From Niastella sp. OAS944 (GTDB lineage: Bacteria; Bacteroidota; Bacteroidia; Chitinophagales; Chitinophagaceae): a stretch of DNA of 64,000 nt. The notes under the pieces were generated by a model, which did not search any database, had not been told where the DNA came from, and worked only from the letters and a program-made list of their open reading frames with translations. Position 1 is the stretch's first letter. Every line of letters begins with the position of its first letter. Positions 1 to 8,789 of the stretch are shown here, one piece after another. Location of the stretch: contig JANUBW010000001.1 in NCBI GenBank assembly GCA_024809215.1, positions 1,054,001-1,118,000 of the forward strand. Direction: 5' to 3'. The position numbers and the translations under genes are program-made.

Positions 1-156
1 AATTATCCCGGTTATAAAATGGGTGAAATGGCAGCCGCCAGCCTTATCAATCATTTAAATGGCGTTAACAGCATCGATACTACTAATACAATATTATTAC
101 GGTCAGAACTTATCATCAGGGCGTCTTCCGTGAAAATAAAATCGGATAGCGAATAA
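1..156 (+). CDS. LacI-family transcriptional regulator, C-terminal fragment
   Basis: An open frame runs from the first base to a TAA at 154-156 and encodes the last 51 residues of a protein. It contains a G-Y-x-M-G-x-x-A-A segment followed by LLRSELIIRASS, which is the usual end of the periplasmic-binding-protein-like effector domain of LacI/GalR repressors. The DNA-binding half lies outside the window. A LacI-type protein directly ahead of the two alpha-glucuronidases on the same strand suggests a sugar-responsive regulator of that locus, but this is inferred from position only. The family call is fairly secure despite the short length. Confidence 0.75.
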   Translation, partial: NYPGYKMGEMAAASLINHLNGVNSIDTTNTILLRSELIIRASSVKIKSDSE

Positions 157-242
157 AGCCGGCAATCCCCGATTTCATCGGGGGCAATCGGCAATGCCTT
201 GTCAACATGTTAACTTGTCAACCTGTCAACTGAAAATCCCAT
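157..242. repeat. Intergenic mosaic of GGCAATCG and GTCAAC/GTTAAC motifs
   Basis: Between the regulator tail and the GH67 gene lies a short palindromic element: GGCAATCCCCGA and its near-complement around 161-190, then ATCGGCAATG. It is followed at about 198-231 by clustered GTCAAC and GTTAAC hexamers with spacers of 2-4 nt. Both motif families recur at other gene ends in the window (near 6330, 17830, 21650, 48530, 55560, 58660, 58780 and 61350). The CCCCGAT/ATCGGGG dyad could be a terminator for the regulator gene. Confidence 0.6.
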
Positions 243-2387
243 ATGAAAAAATGGATAGCTGTCATTATTGGCATTATATTGTTCAATTCGATATTTGCAG
301 AAAATGGTTATAATTTATGGCTTCGATATAATGTAATTGATAACCCAACCTTTTTACAACAATATCGCCAGCAGATCTCGAGTATAAGTTGCCCGTCTGA
401 TAACGGCCAGCTTATTGCGGCTCATCAGGAATTACAGAAAGGGCTTTCAGGACTTCTTGGTAAAAAAGTGCCCTTACAAATGTCGGTCATCAATGGTACG
501 GTTATGATGGGACTGCCTTCACATTTACCATTTATTAAAACGTTGGTGAGTGATACTGTACTGGCACGGTTGGGCAATGATGGTTTTATTATTCGCACCA
601 TTAAACATGAAGGAAAGAACATAACGCTGATTGCCGGCAACAAAGAAGCCGGCGTTTTATACGGCGCTTTTCATTTCTTACGGTTGCTGCAAACACAACA
701 ATCTATTCAACAACTGAACATCATAAGTGCACCCAGAATAGACTTGCGCATTCTCAACCATTGGGATAATCTCAATCGCACTGTTGAACGTGGCTATGCC
801 GGTGGCTCTATATGGGATTGGCAACGTTTACCCGGTTATCTCGATCAACGGTATTATGATTATGCGCGCGCCAATGCATCTATTGGTATAAACGGTACGG
901 TGCTTACCAACGTGAACGCCAATGCCATGATATTGACCGAGCCCTGGTTACAAAAAGTAGCTGCGCTGGCCGGCATCTTTCGCCAATACAATATAAAAGT
1001 TTACCTCACTGCCCGCTTTAGCGCCCCGGTTGAAATTGGTAAACTAAAAACGGCCGACCCGTTAAATGAAGAAGTAAAAAAATGGTGGAAAGATAAAGCC
1101 GATGAAATTTATCGTATCATTCCCGACTTCGGCGGCTTTTTGGTAAAAGCCAATTCAGAAGGTCAACCCGGTCCGCAGAATTACCAACGCACCCATGCCG
1201 ATGGCGCCAATATGCTGGCCGATGCAGTAGCGCCTCATGGCGGCATTGTAATGTGGCGCGCATTTGTGTATAGCAGCGAATCGCCAGAGGACAGATTCAA
1301 ACAGGCATATAGTGAATTCAAACCACTCGATGGCCAGTTCAGAAAAAATGTATTGATCCAGGTAAAAAATGGCCCCATTGATTTTCAACCACGCGAACCC
1401 TTTCATCCTTTGTTTGGCGCTATGGGCCAAACACCGCTAATGATGGAGTACCAGCTTACCCAGGAATACCTGGGTTTTGCTACGCACCTGGTATATGAAG
1501 CGCCGTTGTTTAAAGAAGTACTGAATGCAGATACACATTCTAAAAATAATGGCGGAAATGTTGCGCAGATCATCGATGGTACCGCTGATGCACATGTACT
1601 TTCGGGTATGGCCGGCGTTGCCAATATTGGCAGCGATATTAACTGGACGGGTCACCCCTTTGGACAGGCCAACTGGTATACCCTTGGCCGCCTCGCCTGG
1701 GACCATACGCTTACTTCTGCCCAAATAGCCAATGAATGGATACGACAAACATTTTCAAACAAAAAAGCGTTTGTTGATACCGTTCAACAACTCATGCTGG
1801 CCTCACGCGAAATAATAGTTAATTACATGACGCCTTTAGGGCTGCACCATATAATGGGGTACGGGCATCACTACGGCCCCGCTCCCTGGTATAACAAAGC
1901 GCCGCGGGCCGACTGGAACCCGGTGTATTTTCACAAGGCCGACTCAATTGGCATAGGATTTAACCGTACCACCAGCGGCAGCAATGCACTGGCCCAATAT
2001 CAACCTGCGGTCCGTAAGCAGTTTGAGAATATAAACACCTGTCCCGAGAACATGTTATTATGGTTCCATCATGTATCCTGGAATCATAAAATGCAATCGG
2101 GCAAAACATTGTGGGAAGCTTTGTGCGAGAAATATTACAATGGTGTTGATTCCGTTCGTTGGATGCAACGCAGCTGGAGCAAACTCAGGAGTTATATTGA
2201 TGAAGAACGGTTTGTACAAATACAACAGTTATTGAATATTCAGGAACAGGAAGCCGTGTGGTGGCGCAATGCCTGTTTGTTGTATTTTCAAACCTTTTCC
2301 GGGAAACCGATACCGGCAGGGTACGAGAAGCCGGATAGAACGTTGGAATATTATATGGGCTTGAGTTTTCCGTATGCACCGAATTAA
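243..2387 (+). CDS. aguA: GH67 alpha-glucuronidase, exported
   Basis: This 714-residue protein is a full-length family GH67 alpha-glucuronidase. The family removes (4-O-methyl-)D-glucuronic acid from the non-reducing end of xylo-oligosaccharides. A signal peptide is visible (MKKWIAVIIGIILFNSIFA), so it should act in the periplasm. Family landmarks include the D-Y-A-R-A-N-A-S-I-G-I-N stretch near residue 213, the acid candidate E306 in S-E-G-Q-P-G-P, D380 in G-P-I-D-F-Q, and E408 in T-Q-E-Y-L-G. The spacing of these three matches the known acid plus D/E base pair of characterised GH67 enzymes. It heads a plus-strand group with an SDR gene and a GH115 gene, consistent with glucuronoxylan breakdown. 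GH67 normally acts on short oligomers, so GH115 probably supplies the activity on longer chains. The family call is very secure. Confidence 0.95.
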   Translation: MKKWIAVIIGIILFNSIFAENGYNLWLRYNVIDNPTFLQQYRQQISSISCPSDNGQLIAAHQELQKGLSGLLGKKVPLQMSVINGTVMMGLPSHLPFIKTLVSDTVLARLGNDGFIIRTIKHEGKNITLIAGNKEAGVLYGAFHFLRLLQTQQSIQQLNIISAPRIDLRILNHWDNLNRTVERGYAGGSIWDWQRLPGYLDQRYYDYARANASIGINGTVLTNVNANAMILTEPWLQKVAALAGIFRQYNIKVYLTARFSAPVEIGKLKTADPLNEEVKKWWKDKADEIYRIIPDFGGFLVKANSEGQPGPQNYQRTHADGANMLADAVAPHGGIVMWRAFVYSSESPEDRFKQAYSEFKPLDGQFRKNVLIQVKNGPIDFQPREPFHPLFGAMGQTPLMMEYQLTQEYLGFATHLVYEAPLFKEVLNADTHSKNNGGNVAQIIDGTADAHVLSGMAGVANIGSDINWTGHPFGQANWYTLGRLAWDHTLTSAQIANEWIRQTFSNKKAFVDTVQQLMLASREIIVNYMTPLGLHHIMGYGHHYGPAPWYNKAPRADWNPVYFHKADSIGIGFNRTTSGSNALAQYQPAVRKQFENINTCPENMLLWFHHVSWNHKMQSGKTLWEALCEKYYNGVDSVRWMQRSWSKLRSYIDEERFVQIQQLLNIQEQEAVWWRNACLLYFQTFSGKPIPAGYEKPDRTLEYYMGLSFPYAPN

Positions 2388-2531
2388 AAACTTCGTGAAT
2401 GGTGAGTGGTGAGTGGCCTAGAGAGTGTTCAGATTATTTACGACCTTGCACCGCCCGAAACTTATTGCCGATTGCCGATCATTCCTATGAAACACAAAAG
2501 TTTAAATTCAAGATCTATAAACATAGAATAA
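2388..2531. repeat. Intergenic region with short direct repeats
   Basis: The spacer directly downstream of the GH67 stop contains three tandem-like GGTGAGT-type units (about 2400-2416) and a TTGCCGATTGCCGATC block near 2465-2482. The latter is the complement of the GGCAATCG motif seen at 17820 and 58647. No gene is supported: a frame starting near 2399 overlaps the SDR gene and resembles no protein. The region presumably carries the SDR leader. Confidence 0.45.
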
Positions 2532-3281
2532 ATGAACACCGACAACCAAACAGTAGCGATCGTAACCGGAGGTGGTTCAGGCATTGGCCTGGCTATTACA
2601 GAAAAATTCGTTCAAAACAACATCACAACGGTGATCGTTGGCCGCGACCCTGAAAAACTGCACCAGGCTAAACAAAAGCTGGGCTCTTTATGTGTACCTA
2701 TGGTTGCCGACCTTAGCGACCTGGATGCCATTCCCAACCTCGTTAATGAAGTGATTACCCAATTTGGCCATATCGATATTTTGGTGAACAATGCCGGTAT
2801 CAATATGAAGAAAGAATTTACCGAGGTAACCAATGAAGATTTTCAAAAAGTAATACAAACAAATTTAGTAGGCGTATTTGCATTGAGCCGCGAAGTGGTT
2901 AAGACTATGCTTCCGAATAAAAAAGGAAGCATTGTGAACATCAGCTCCATGGCTGCACAATATGGAATTCCCAAAGTGATTGCCTATTCAGCATCCAAAA
3001 CTGCTATTGAAGGTATGACGCGGGCTATGGCAACCGAACTATCGCCCCAAGGTATTCGCATCAATTGTATTGCGCCTGGTTTTATTGCCACCGACATGAC
3101 ATCAAAAGCATTTAATGCAGACGCCGAACGAAAGAACAAGGCGCTGGGCCGCACCCCAATGGGTGTTATGGGCACTCCATCCGATATCGGCGATGCCGCT
3201 TTATTCCTGGCAACCGATGCTTCAAAATACATCACTGGTGTGGTATTACCGGTTGATGGTGGTAATTCTATTGGGTTTTAA
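2532..3281 (+). CDS. SDR-family NAD(P)-dependent oxidoreductase
   Basis: This 249-residue classical short-chain dehydrogenase/reductase has the cofactor motif T-G-G-G-S-G-I-G at residues 12-19, N-N-A-G-I-N in the middle, and the catalytic Y152-S-A-S-K156. It ends with the usual G-x-x-L-P-V-D-G-G segment. It resembles the FabG/gluconate 5-dehydrogenase branch and has no signal peptide, so it is cytoplasmic. Its place between two alpha-glucuronidases suggests work on a uronic-acid catabolite, for example as a fructuronate/mannonate-type reductase, but SDR specificity cannot be read from sequence. A fatty-acid type role is not excluded. The SDR family is certain; the substrate is open. Confidence 0.9.
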   Translation: MNTDNQTVAIVTGGGSGIGLAITEKFVQNNITTVIVGRDPEKLHQAKQKLGSLCVPMVADLSDLDAIPNLVNEVITQFGHIDILVNNAGINMKKEFTEVTNEDFQKVIQTNLVGVFALSREVVKTMLPNKKGSIVNISSMAAQYGIPKVIAYSASKTAIEGMTRAMATELSPQGIRINCIAPGFIATDMTSKAFNADAERKNKALGRTPMGVMGTPSDIGDAALFLATDASKYITGVVLPVDGGNSIGF

Positions 3282-3290
3282 GAAAAGAAA

Positions 3291-3482
3291 ATGGTCCTAT
3301 TTCTCGAGGAAGCGATAGCTCTCCTCGGGAAACTGGTTCCGCGCCACGAGAAAGTGGTTCCAAATCTCGAGAAACCGGTATTAAATCTCGAGAAAATGGT
3401 GCTGTTTTTCGAGGAAACGATATTAAATCTCGAGGAAAGGGTACTGTTTTTCGAGAAAAACGAACCTTCCTGTTGCATATGA
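3291..3482 (+). CDS. Possible 63-residue heptad-repeat peptide (doubtful gene)
   Basis: An ATG at 3291, 9 bp after the SDR stop, opens a frame through the whole 21-bp array and stops at 3482, overlapping the GH115 start at 3479. The product would be about seven heptads of the pattern [LF]-E-[KE]-x-[VI]-[LVP]-[NF]. Hydrophobic residues fall at positions 1 and 5, the spacing of d and a positions in a coiled coil. No signal peptide, known domain or ribosome-binding site supports translation, and minus-strand frames over the same array are also open. It is listed because the heptad pattern is regular; non-coding repeat DNA is the more cautious reading. Confidence 0.25.
   Translation: MVLFLEEAIALLGKLVPRHEKVVPNLEKPVLNLEKMVLFFEETILNLEERVLFFEKNEPSCCI
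3303..3470. repeat. Tandem array: eight units of exactly 21 bp
   Basis: Eight head-to-tail units begin at 3303, 3324, 3345, 3366, 3387, 3408, 3429 and 3450, every one exactly 21 bp. Most open with CTCGAGRAA or TTCGAGRAA, and the later six often end in TTAAAT or CTGTTT, so that odd and even units alternate. Because 21 is a multiple of three and indels are absent, several frames stay open on both strands. The plus-strand frame 3291-3482 (63 codons) reads as a heptapeptide repeat of the type L-E-K-x-V-L-N. The array ends 8 bp before the GH115 ATG. There are no spacers of unrelated sequence, so this is not a CRISPR. It is either a leader element or a tiny repeat-peptide gene. Confidence 0.9.
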
Positions 3483-6307
3483 AAAAGATACTCCTGACAT
3501 TATTAACGTGGTTCTCAACCAGTTCTCTCCTTGCCCAAGAATCTATTGTCACCAAAAATGAACCGGGCGCCTTTCCAATAGTGGCCAACAAAAAGGCTAC
3601 ACCTATATATGTAGATGCTACAGATCATTGGCTGGTGCAAAAAGCCGCCGCCCTGTTGCAAACCGACCTGGAGAAAGTGACGGGTAAAAAACCAGCCGTT
3701 TCACACACCCTTCCGCAAAAGACCAAAAACATCATTATCATCGGTTCGCTTGATCAAAGTGGAATCATAAAGCAACTGGTTCAAACCAATAAATTATCGG
3801 CAGACAGCATACAAGGCAAATGGGAAGCTTTTCAAATAACGGTAATTCCAACACCCTACCCTGGCATCGACAATGCACTTGTAATTGCAGGAAATGATAA
3901 ACGCGGTACGGCATATGCTGTTTTTGAATTGAGTAAACAACTGGGCGTATCGCCCTGGTACTGGTGGGCCGATGTACCCGTAAAAACTAAAAAAGAATGC
4001 TGGTACAAGAATAGCATTAAACAATATCAGCAGCCCGGTGTAACCTATCGCGGCATTTTCCTTAACGATGAAGCGCCTGCTTTATCACAATGGAGCAAGG
4101 CCACCTTCGGCGGCTTCAATCATTTGTTTTATGAAAAAGTATTTGAGCTGTTGCTTCGCTGTAAGGCTAACTACCTGTGGCCGGCTATGTGGGGTAATGC
4201 TTTTTATGATGACGATTCGCTAAATGCCGTAGTGGCCGATCAATATGGAATTGTTATTGGCACCAGTCACCACGAGCCCATGCTGCGTGCGCACGATGAA
4301 TGGCGGCGTTATGGTAAAGGCAAATGGAATTACGATAGCAATGAAGCACGGTTAAAACAATTTTGGGAAACAGGCATGCGCCGCAAGCGATCGTACGAAA
4401 GTATTGTAACCGTAGGTATGCGGGGCGATGGCGATGAACCCATGAGCGAACAAAGCAACATTTCATTACTTGAAAGAATTGTGGCCGATCAACGCAACAT
4501 CATTGCCAATGTAACCGGTAAAGATGCTACCGCCACACCGCAGTTATGGGCTTTGTATAAAGAAGTACAGGACTATTATGATAAAGGCATGCGGGTGCCC
4601 GATGATATTACCTTGCTTTTGTGCGACGATAACTGGGGCAATATTCGCAAACTGCCTGAACGCAATGCACCGGCGCGCAGCGGTGGGTATGGCATCTATT
4701 ATCATTTTGATTATGTAGGCGGTCCGCGCAACTACAAATGGATAAACACCAACAACCTTCCACGTATTTGGGAACAAATGAACCTGGCCCATGCATATGG
4801 GGTTGATCGCATCTGGATCGTGAACGTTGGTGATCTTAAACCAATGGAGCTGCCTATTTCCTTTTTTCTCGATCAAGCCTGGAGCCCTTCTCAATATACT
4901 ACCGATCGTACGCAGGAATACACCAAACAGTGGGCTGCGCAACAATTTGGTGATTTGTATGCAGGAGAGATCGGTTACCTGCTTTCAAAATACACTCAAT
5001 ATAACAGCCGCCGAAAACCTGAACTCCTGTCGCCCAATACGTATAGTTTGATCAATTACCAGGAAGCCGAAAAAGTGGTACACGATTACAATGCCTTGGT
5101 CTTGCTTGCTGAAAAATTATATAACCTGTTACCTATTGAATATAAGGATGCATTTTATCAATTGGTATTGTTTCCCATAAAAGCCAGCGCCAACCTGAAT
5201 GAAATGTATGTTACCACAGGAAGAAATCATTTGTATGCAAAACAGGGTCGTGCTGCCACCAATGACCTGGCTGCAAAAGTGAAGGAACTCTTTATTGCCG
5301 ATTCGCTGCTCACAAAACAATACAATTTAGAATTGGCAAAAGGCAAATGGAACCATATGATGGACCAAACACATATTGGTTACACGTACTGGCAACAACC
5401 ACCGGTTAATGTAATGCCTGCGGTTAAAACCATTACTCCGGGTACGCAATCGCTACCCGGCATTGCTATTGAAGGGTCAGAGGAAGTATGGCCCAATGAA
5501 ACAAAAAAAGCCGTATTACCCGCATTCAATAATTATCGTACTGAAAAACATTATATCGATCTGTTTAACCGCGGTACCGCGCCATTCAATTATACAATAA
5601 AAGCAGATACAGCGTGGTTGCAGCTTTCATCAATAAATGGTAGTATTGAGAAAGAACAACGTATTTGGTTACAGGCGAAATGGGCCAATATTCCTGAAGG
5701 AAAAAACCAGGTATCCATCACCATTAGCATACCTGGTACAAAAGACGTGACTGTATATGCCACTATTGAAAAATTTATAGTACCAGCCTATACTTCTCTT
5801 ACTAATGTTGAAGGCGATGGTTATATTTCAATTGACGCAAGCCGGTATACCAAAGCCATTAATGAAAAAGATGTTCAATGGAGTACGATCAATTACATTG
5901 GCCACACCGGTAACGGCGTTACCTTTCTTCCGCCATTTAGCCGAACACCGACATTCAATAAAACAAACGCCCATCTTGAGTATAACATTTATACAACTGA
6001 TTCCGGTGCTGCCAAGGTAATGGTGTATTGTTCCCCTACCCTGCCCTTTAATGAGTCAACCGGATTGCAATATGCCATTTCTATAGACGACGAAGCACCC
6101 CGGCTTGTTAATATTCATACCGATTATTCAGACCAGGCCTGGGCGCAATCGGTTAGTAATAATATTCGCATCAGTACATCAACACATACATTACCTAAAG
6201 CAGGTCATCACACCCTTAAAATATGGGCCATTGATGCGGGTATTGTGTTGCAAAAGATCGTTGTTGATTTTGGAGGTGCTAAGAAGAGTTATTTAGGCCC
6301 GAGGTGA
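3479..6307 (+). CDS. GH115 xylan alpha-1,2-glucuronidase, exported
   Basis: From the ATG at 3479 this encodes 942 residues; an in-frame TTG lies two codons upstream at 3473, but the signal peptide (MKKILLTLLTWFSTSSLLAQ) fits the ATG. Family GH115 enzymes remove (4-O-methyl-)glucuronic acid from internal as well as terminal xylose units of glucuronoxylan. Visible landmarks are Y-W-W-A-D-V-P-V-K near residue 160, the R-G-I-F-L-N-D-E-A-P segment near 190, C-K-A-N-Y-L-W-P-A-M-W-G-N near 225 and G-T-S-H-H-E-P-M near 260, then a long C-terminal beta region. The length fits family members with the C-terminal domain. It lies downstream of the 21-bp array and completes the xylan side-chain module begun by GH67. 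Confidence 0.95.
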   Translation: MKKILLTLLTWFSTSSLLAQESIVTKNEPGAFPIVANKKATPIYVDATDHWLVQKAAALLQTDLEKVTGKKPAVSHTLPQKTKNIIIIGSLDQSGIIKQLVQTNKLSADSIQGKWEAFQITVIPTPYPGIDNALVIAGNDKRGTAYAVFELSKQLGVSPWYWWADVPVKTKKECWYKNSIKQYQQPGVTYRGIFLNDEAPALSQWSKATFGGFNHLFYEKVFELLLRCKANYLWPAMWGNAFYDDDSLNAVVADQYGIVIGTSHHEPMLRAHDEWRRYGKGKWNYDSNEARLKQFWETGMRRKRSYESIVTVGMRGDGDEPMSEQSNISLLERIVADQRNIIANVTGKDATATPQLWALYKEVQDYYDKGMRVPDDITLLLCDDNWGNIRKLPERNAPARSGGYGIYYHFDYVGGPRNYKWINTNNLPRIWEQMNLAHAYGVDRIWIVNVGDLKPMELPISFFLDQAWSPSQYTTDRTQEYTKQWAAQQFGDLYAGEIGYLLSKYTQYNSRRKPELLSPNTYSLINYQEAEKVVHDYNALVLLAEKLYNLLPIEYKDAFYQLVLFPIKASANLNEMYVTTGRNHLYAKQGRAATNDLAAKVKELFIADSLLTKQYNLELAKGKWNHMMDQTHIGYTYWQQPPVNVMPAVKTITPGTQSLPGIAIEGSEEVWPNETKKAVLPAFNNYRTEKHYIDLFNRGTAPFNYTIKADTAWLQLSSINGSIEKEQRIWLQAKWANIPEGKNQVSITISIPGTKDVTVYATIEKFIVPAYTSLTNVEGDGYISIDASRYTKAINEKDVQWSTINYIGHTGNGVTFLPPFSRTPTFNKTNAHLEYNIYTTDSGAAKVMVYCSPTLPFNESTGLQYAISIDDEAPRLVNIHTDYSDQAWAQSVSNNIRISTSTHTLPKAGHHTLKIWAIDAGIVLQKIVVDFGGAKKSYLGPR

Positions 6308-6321
6308 GTTAATTAGTTCAC

Positions 6322-6363
6322 GAGTTGACGAGTTAACTCGTTAACAAGTCAACTCGTCAACTC
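6322..6363. terminator. Perfect dyad built from GTTGAC/GTTAAC motifs after the GH115 gene
   Basis: Left arm 6322-6334 and right arm 6351-6363 are perfect 13-bp reverse complements; the 16-nt loop itself holds two GTTAAC hexamers. The hairpin starts about 15 bp after the GH115 stop. It lacks a clear T-run, so factor-independent termination is uncertain, but a 3'-end or processing role is plausible. It is the best-formed member of the repeat family found after many genes here. Confidence 0.55.
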
Positions 6364-6412
6364 CTTCAGTTTACTCTGCCCAAAAAATCGTACATTATAG
6401 GAAATTGCTACT

Positions 6413-7528
6413 ATGAAAAAGTTCCTACTCTTTATCCTCCTCCTGCCTGCCATAGCGGCCCACACGCAAAGCAACGAGCACAAAACACTCGCTATAGGCT
6501 CGCCTGCACCCGATTTTAAATTGCCCGGAACAGATGGTAAAACTTATAGCCTGGCTTCATTTAAGAATTCAGGTATTGTAGTAATTATATTTACCTGTAA
6601 TCATTGCCCCACTGCGCAGGCTTATGAAGATCGCATTATTCAGCTTGCAAAAGACTATAGCGCCAAAAACGTAGCGGTAGTAGCAATCAGTCCTAATGAT
6701 CCTAAATCGGTACGGTTAGATGAATTGGGTTATACCGATATGAGCGACTCGTTCAATGAAATGAAACTACGGGCCAAACAAAAGAAATATAACTTTCCTT
6801 ATTTATACGATGGCGATGCGCAGATTACGGCTAAAGCCTATGGCCCTGTGGCCACTCCTCATGTGTTTATATTCGATAAAGCACGCACCCTTCGCTACCA
6901 GGGCCGTATTGATAATGTTGAAAAGCCATCCAAAACACCTACGGAGTTAAATACCCGTGATGCTATAGAAGCCTTACTACAAAATAAACCAGTACCGGTG
7001 GCCACAACCAAAGTATTCGGCTGTTCAGTTAAATGGGCCGAAAAAACATCACTTGTAAAAAAAGGGTTTGAAGAATGGGCAAAAGAACCTGTTTCCGTAA
7101 ATACTATTGATGAAGCAGGGCTAAAAGAATTAATAAAGAACCCTACCGATAAACTGCGCCTCATCAACATTTGGGCAACCTGGTGTGGTCCCTGTGTTAC
7201 CGAATTTCCCGACTTCATCTCTATTAACCGTATGTACCGCCGCCGCGATTTTGAGTTTATCAGCATCAGTGCCGACGACCCCACAAAAAAGGAAAAGGTG
7301 CTGAAGTTTTTGCAACAACAACAGGCGTCCAATACCAATTACCTGTTTAATACCGATGATAAATACAAACTCATTGAGGCCATAGACCCTAAATGGCAGG
7401 GCGCGTTACCTTACACTATTTTGGTAGAACCAGGAGGTAAGATCGTTTATGGCAAACAGGGACCTATAGATGCTACTGAAATAAAAAGATTGATTGTAGA
7501 TAACAGGATAATTGGAAGGTTTTATTAA
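6413..7528 (+). CDS. Exported protein with two thioredoxin-fold domains (AhpC/TSA-like plus TlpA-like)
   Basis: The 371-residue protein has a signal peptide (MKKFLLFILLLPAIAAHTQS) and two thioredoxin-fold halves. Residues about 28-185 form a redoxin/AhpC-TSA-like domain with C62-N-H-C65; residues about 230-371 form a TlpA/ResA-like domain with W257-C258-G-P-C261. Both CxxC pairs are intact, so a periplasmic disulfide or peroxide-linked redox role is likely. The electron donor and target are unknown. It follows the GH115 hairpin on the same strand but has its own 105-bp spacer, so it may be a separate transcript. Fusions of this kind are common in the phylum. The fold assignment is secure, the role is not. 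Confidence 0.85.
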   Translation: MKKFLLFILLLPAIAAHTQSNEHKTLAIGSPAPDFKLPGTDGKTYSLASFKNSGIVVIIFTCNHCPTAQAYEDRIIQLAKDYSAKNVAVVAISPNDPKSVRLDELGYTDMSDSFNEMKLRAKQKKYNFPYLYDGDAQITAKAYGPVATPHVFIFDKARTLRYQGRIDNVEKPSKTPTELNTRDAIEALLQNKPVPVATTKVFGCSVKWAEKTSLVKKGFEEWAKEPVSVNTIDEAGLKELIKNPTDKLRLINIWATWCGPCVTEFPDFISINRMYRRRDFEFISISADDPTKKEKVLKFLQQQQASNTNYLFNTDDKYKLIEAIDPKWQGALPYTILVEPGGKIVYGKQGPIDATEIKRLIVDNRIIGRFY

Positions 7529-7656
7529 TCACTCGTCAACTTCACTCATTACCACTTTCACTAACCTGTAATGTAATACGCTTCACCGGCATACATTATA
7601 ATGGTTATTATCAACTGACATTCATATAACCATAATCTTCAATTCGGAGTTTTGCT

Positions 7657-7688
7657 ATTGGCGAACTTAAAACAGAAGGTTATTTTCG
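7657..7688 (+). promoter_or_regulatory. Candidate Bacteroidota-type promoter upstream of the T9SS protein
   Basis: ATTG at 7657-7660 and TATTTTCG at 7681-7688 are separated by 20 bp. This resembles the phylum's -33 TTTG and -7 TAnnTTTG elements, with one mismatch in each. They lie 34 bp before the ATG at 7722. The match is imperfect and found by eye, so confidence is low. Confidence 0.3.
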
Positions 7689-7721
7689 TTTCAATCATAC
7701 ACCCTCAAAGCATCCGTTCCT

Positions 7722-8789
7722 ATGAAATATATTCATAGTTTATTCTTTTGCATAGCCGTATTTGCATGCAGTTATGCATCGGCACAATGCCCGCTTGGTT
7801 GCCCTTCAGGCGCCATAGCATTACCAACTACATCATCAACCCTTGCAGCCGGATCTACCTACTGCATTTCTGCCTCACAGGATCTAAGCAGTAATACGTA
7901 TGCCATCGATGGCACCCTCGTTATAGGAGGCGGTACCGTTACCATTGGTAGTGTTACTCTTAAAAGAACCGGTGTTATTCAGGTAAAGTTTGGCGCCAGG
8001 CTAATTATTACCGGTACACTCACCGGCGATAATGCTACGCCTACTTCTACCATTGATAATATAATAGTTTGTAATGGTGGCTATCTTGATATTACCGGTT
8101 CCTTTTGGCAGGGTGAAATAAACCTTGCAGTGAATGATTTTGGAATAATGAAAGTAACCGGCGCCTGGACCGCTAATTCAACTAACACACGTGTAAAAAT
8201 AGGCACCGGGTCATTAATAGAATTATGCTCTTCCTTTAACATTAACAGAAACGGTTTCTTTTTAGAGACCGGTACTGGTGCTTCTTACCTGGTTGTACAT
8301 GGCGGTATGAGTCAATTTGCTGTCAACGGCTGGTTGTCGTCTTTAGGGAATGCCTCACAACTTAAATGGACGGCCGAAGGCGCTGCTTCATGGGTTAGCC
8401 ATCCTTCCGCCTATACCTGCAGCCCCTGCACCAATTATAACCTGGCGCCCGCCGGCACCAACGCAAGCTGTGGTTCAGCTGCAAATGTTCTTTACAACAC
8501 TACTTTAGTCACCGGGCCAGAGATAACCAAGCCAGAGATAATTACCGACAAAACCGCCATTTACCCCAACCCGGTATCAGCTTATTTTTACCTGCAATTA
8601 CCAAAGAAACATTCGTATACATCACTATCAGTATACAATCAATCGGGGCAGCAGGTATATGTTACAAAAGTAAAGGCAGGCACCGCTGCTGTGCGGTATA
8701 ACCTGCCTGTACAATTGCCACCGGGATTATATTTTGTACAACTTACCGGTAGCGAAACATCTTTAACATTACGCCTGGCAAAAGATTAA
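7722..8789 (+). CDS. Secreted surface protein with type IX secretion sorting domain
   Basis: This 355-residue protein has a signal peptide (MKYIHSLFFCIAVFACSYASA). Next come about 230 residues rich in G, T, S and V in short beta-like repeats (G-T-L-V-I-G-G-G-T-V-T-I-G-type), suggesting a small beta-helix or beta-solenoid. The C-terminal 75 residues start with A-I-Y-P-N-P-V and end with G-L-Y-F-V-Q-L, the pattern of a Por/T9SS type A sorting domain. It should therefore cross the outer membrane through the type IX system. Eight cysteines, several clustered near the N-terminus and around residue 230, may form disulfides. No enzyme family was recognised; adhesin or matrix protein is a guess. Its stop overlaps the convergent OMP gene by 4 bp. 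Confidence 0.75.
   Translation: MKYIHSLFFCIAVFACSYASAQCPLGCPSGAIALPTTSSTLAAGSTYCISASQDLSSNTYAIDGTLVIGGGTVTIGSVTLKRTGVIQVKFGARLIITGTLTGDNATPTSTIDNIIVCNGGYLDITGSFWQGEINLAVNDFGIMKVTGAWTANSTNTRVKIGTGSLIELCSSFNINRNGFFLETGTGASYLVVHGGMSQFAVNGWLSSLGNASQLKWTAEGAASWVSHPSAYTCSPCTNYNLAPAGTNASCGSAANVLYNTTLVTGPEITKPEIITDKTAIYPNPVSAYFYLQLPKKHSYTSLSVYNQSGQQVYVTKVKAGTAAVRYNLPVQLPPGLYFVQLTGSETSLTLRLAKD

Noticed and set aside
2399-2653. An 84-codon frame starting after GH67 and overlapping the SDR gene
   Set aside because: It runs out of frame into the clear SDR coding sequence, and its 5' half is repeat DNA.
3303-3470. CRISPR-like repeat array
   Set aside because: The 21-bp units are contiguous with no unique spacers between them and no cas genes are nearby.
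3268-3591. Minus-strand frames of 66-107 codons over the 21-bp array
   Set aside because: They stay open only because the unit length is a multiple of three; they overlap the SDR and GH115 genes and have no other support.
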